From an uncultured Clostridia bacterium (GTDB lineage: Bacteria > Bacillota > Clostridia > TANB77 > CAG-465), in assembly GCA_947628575.1 (NCBI GenBank), contig CANRAK010000037.1, forward strand, positions 1 through 13,115: a stretch of DNA of 13,115 nucleotides. The letters are read 5' to 3'. The notes below the pieces were generated by a model. The model did not search any database, was not told the origin of the DNA, and was given only the letters and a program-made list of their open reading frames with translations. The position numbers were made by a program, and so were the translations under genes. How positions within the stretch are numbered: position 1 is the first letter of the stretch; the number at the start of each line of letters is the position of its first letter. This document shows, piece by piece, positions 13,112 through 13,115 of the stretch.

Positions 13112-13115
13112 AAAA
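13108..13115 (+). CDS. Start of a further operon gene (partial, runs off the window)
   Basis: ATG at 13108-13110 overlaps the preceding TGA stop in an ATGA junction. AGGAG (13094-13098) lies 9 nt upstream, inside the peptidase gene. Only Met-Lys and part of a third codon are visible, so the product cannot be named. The overlap means translation is probably coupled to the peptidase. Confidence 0.6.

Noticed and set aside
1..13115. CRISPR array, insertion sequence, tRNA or rRNA genes
   Set aside because: No regularly spaced repeats, no transposase motifs with terminal repeats, and no cloverleaf or rRNA-like segments were seen; the only repeat is the two-unit one at 211-250.

Overview
The window is very AT-rich DNA with strong Shine-Dalgarno sites (AGGAGG type), TTGNNA/TATAAT promoters and tightly packed genes. 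Stops are mostly TAA (8) and TAG (7), with one TGA, and the code is standard: Trp is TGG and the conserved domains are unbroken. A ferritin-like diiron protein, a thioredoxin paired with a mini ferredoxin-thioredoxin-reductase-like Fe-S protein, and NagZ suggest a low-GC anaerobic Firmicute, probably an uncultured Clostridia-type gut or sediment bacterium. The lineage is inference from composition and gene content; there is no rRNA here.

Layout. Positions 1-56 carry a consensus promoter and ribosome binding site for a minus-strand gene lying just outside the window. Divergent from it, about 145-324 looks like a free-standing structured RNA of about 180 nt. It has its own promoter, its 5' and 3' ends pair with each other, it ends in a U-tract, and it contains two mutually exclusive internal helices; a 6S-like RNA is the leading idea. 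Next come a permuted papain-like (YiiX-type) gene (387-953), an unusual DnaB-like helicase/ATPase gene (1079-2893) followed closely by a membrane-anchored NagZ (2914-4173), and a convergent ATP-grasp gene of the sugar-transfer-associated type (4223-5320, minus).

The middle holds redox genes: a ferritin-like protein (5447-5968), then a thioredoxin (6048-6362) and a 62-residue protein with the complete six-cysteine FTR pattern (6384-6572). A CHAP-domain, endolysin-like protein without a signal peptide follows (6626-7303), then a 53-residue four-cysteine protein (7381-7542) and a two-gene unit of unknown coiled-coil proteins (7622-8766). The helicase, the CHAP protein and the small Cys protein have a phage-like flavour, but no integrase or structural phage genes are present.

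The right part starts with a minus-strand aminoglycoside-phosphotransferase-like kinase (8787-9617). Divergent from it is a compact operon (9745 to the window end): an UlaG-like metallo-beta-lactamase-fold hydrolase, a membrane-anchored alpha/beta hydrolase, a single-pass membrane protein with an RsiV/PdaC-like outer domain, a YgjP-type zinc peptidase, and a further gene whose start overlaps the peptidase stop (ATGA). Spacings of about 10-15 nt and Shine-Dalgarno sites overlapping stop codons point to translational coupling along this operon. The most distinctive items are the structured RNA, the thioredoxin/mini-FTR pair and the helicase-NagZ unit.
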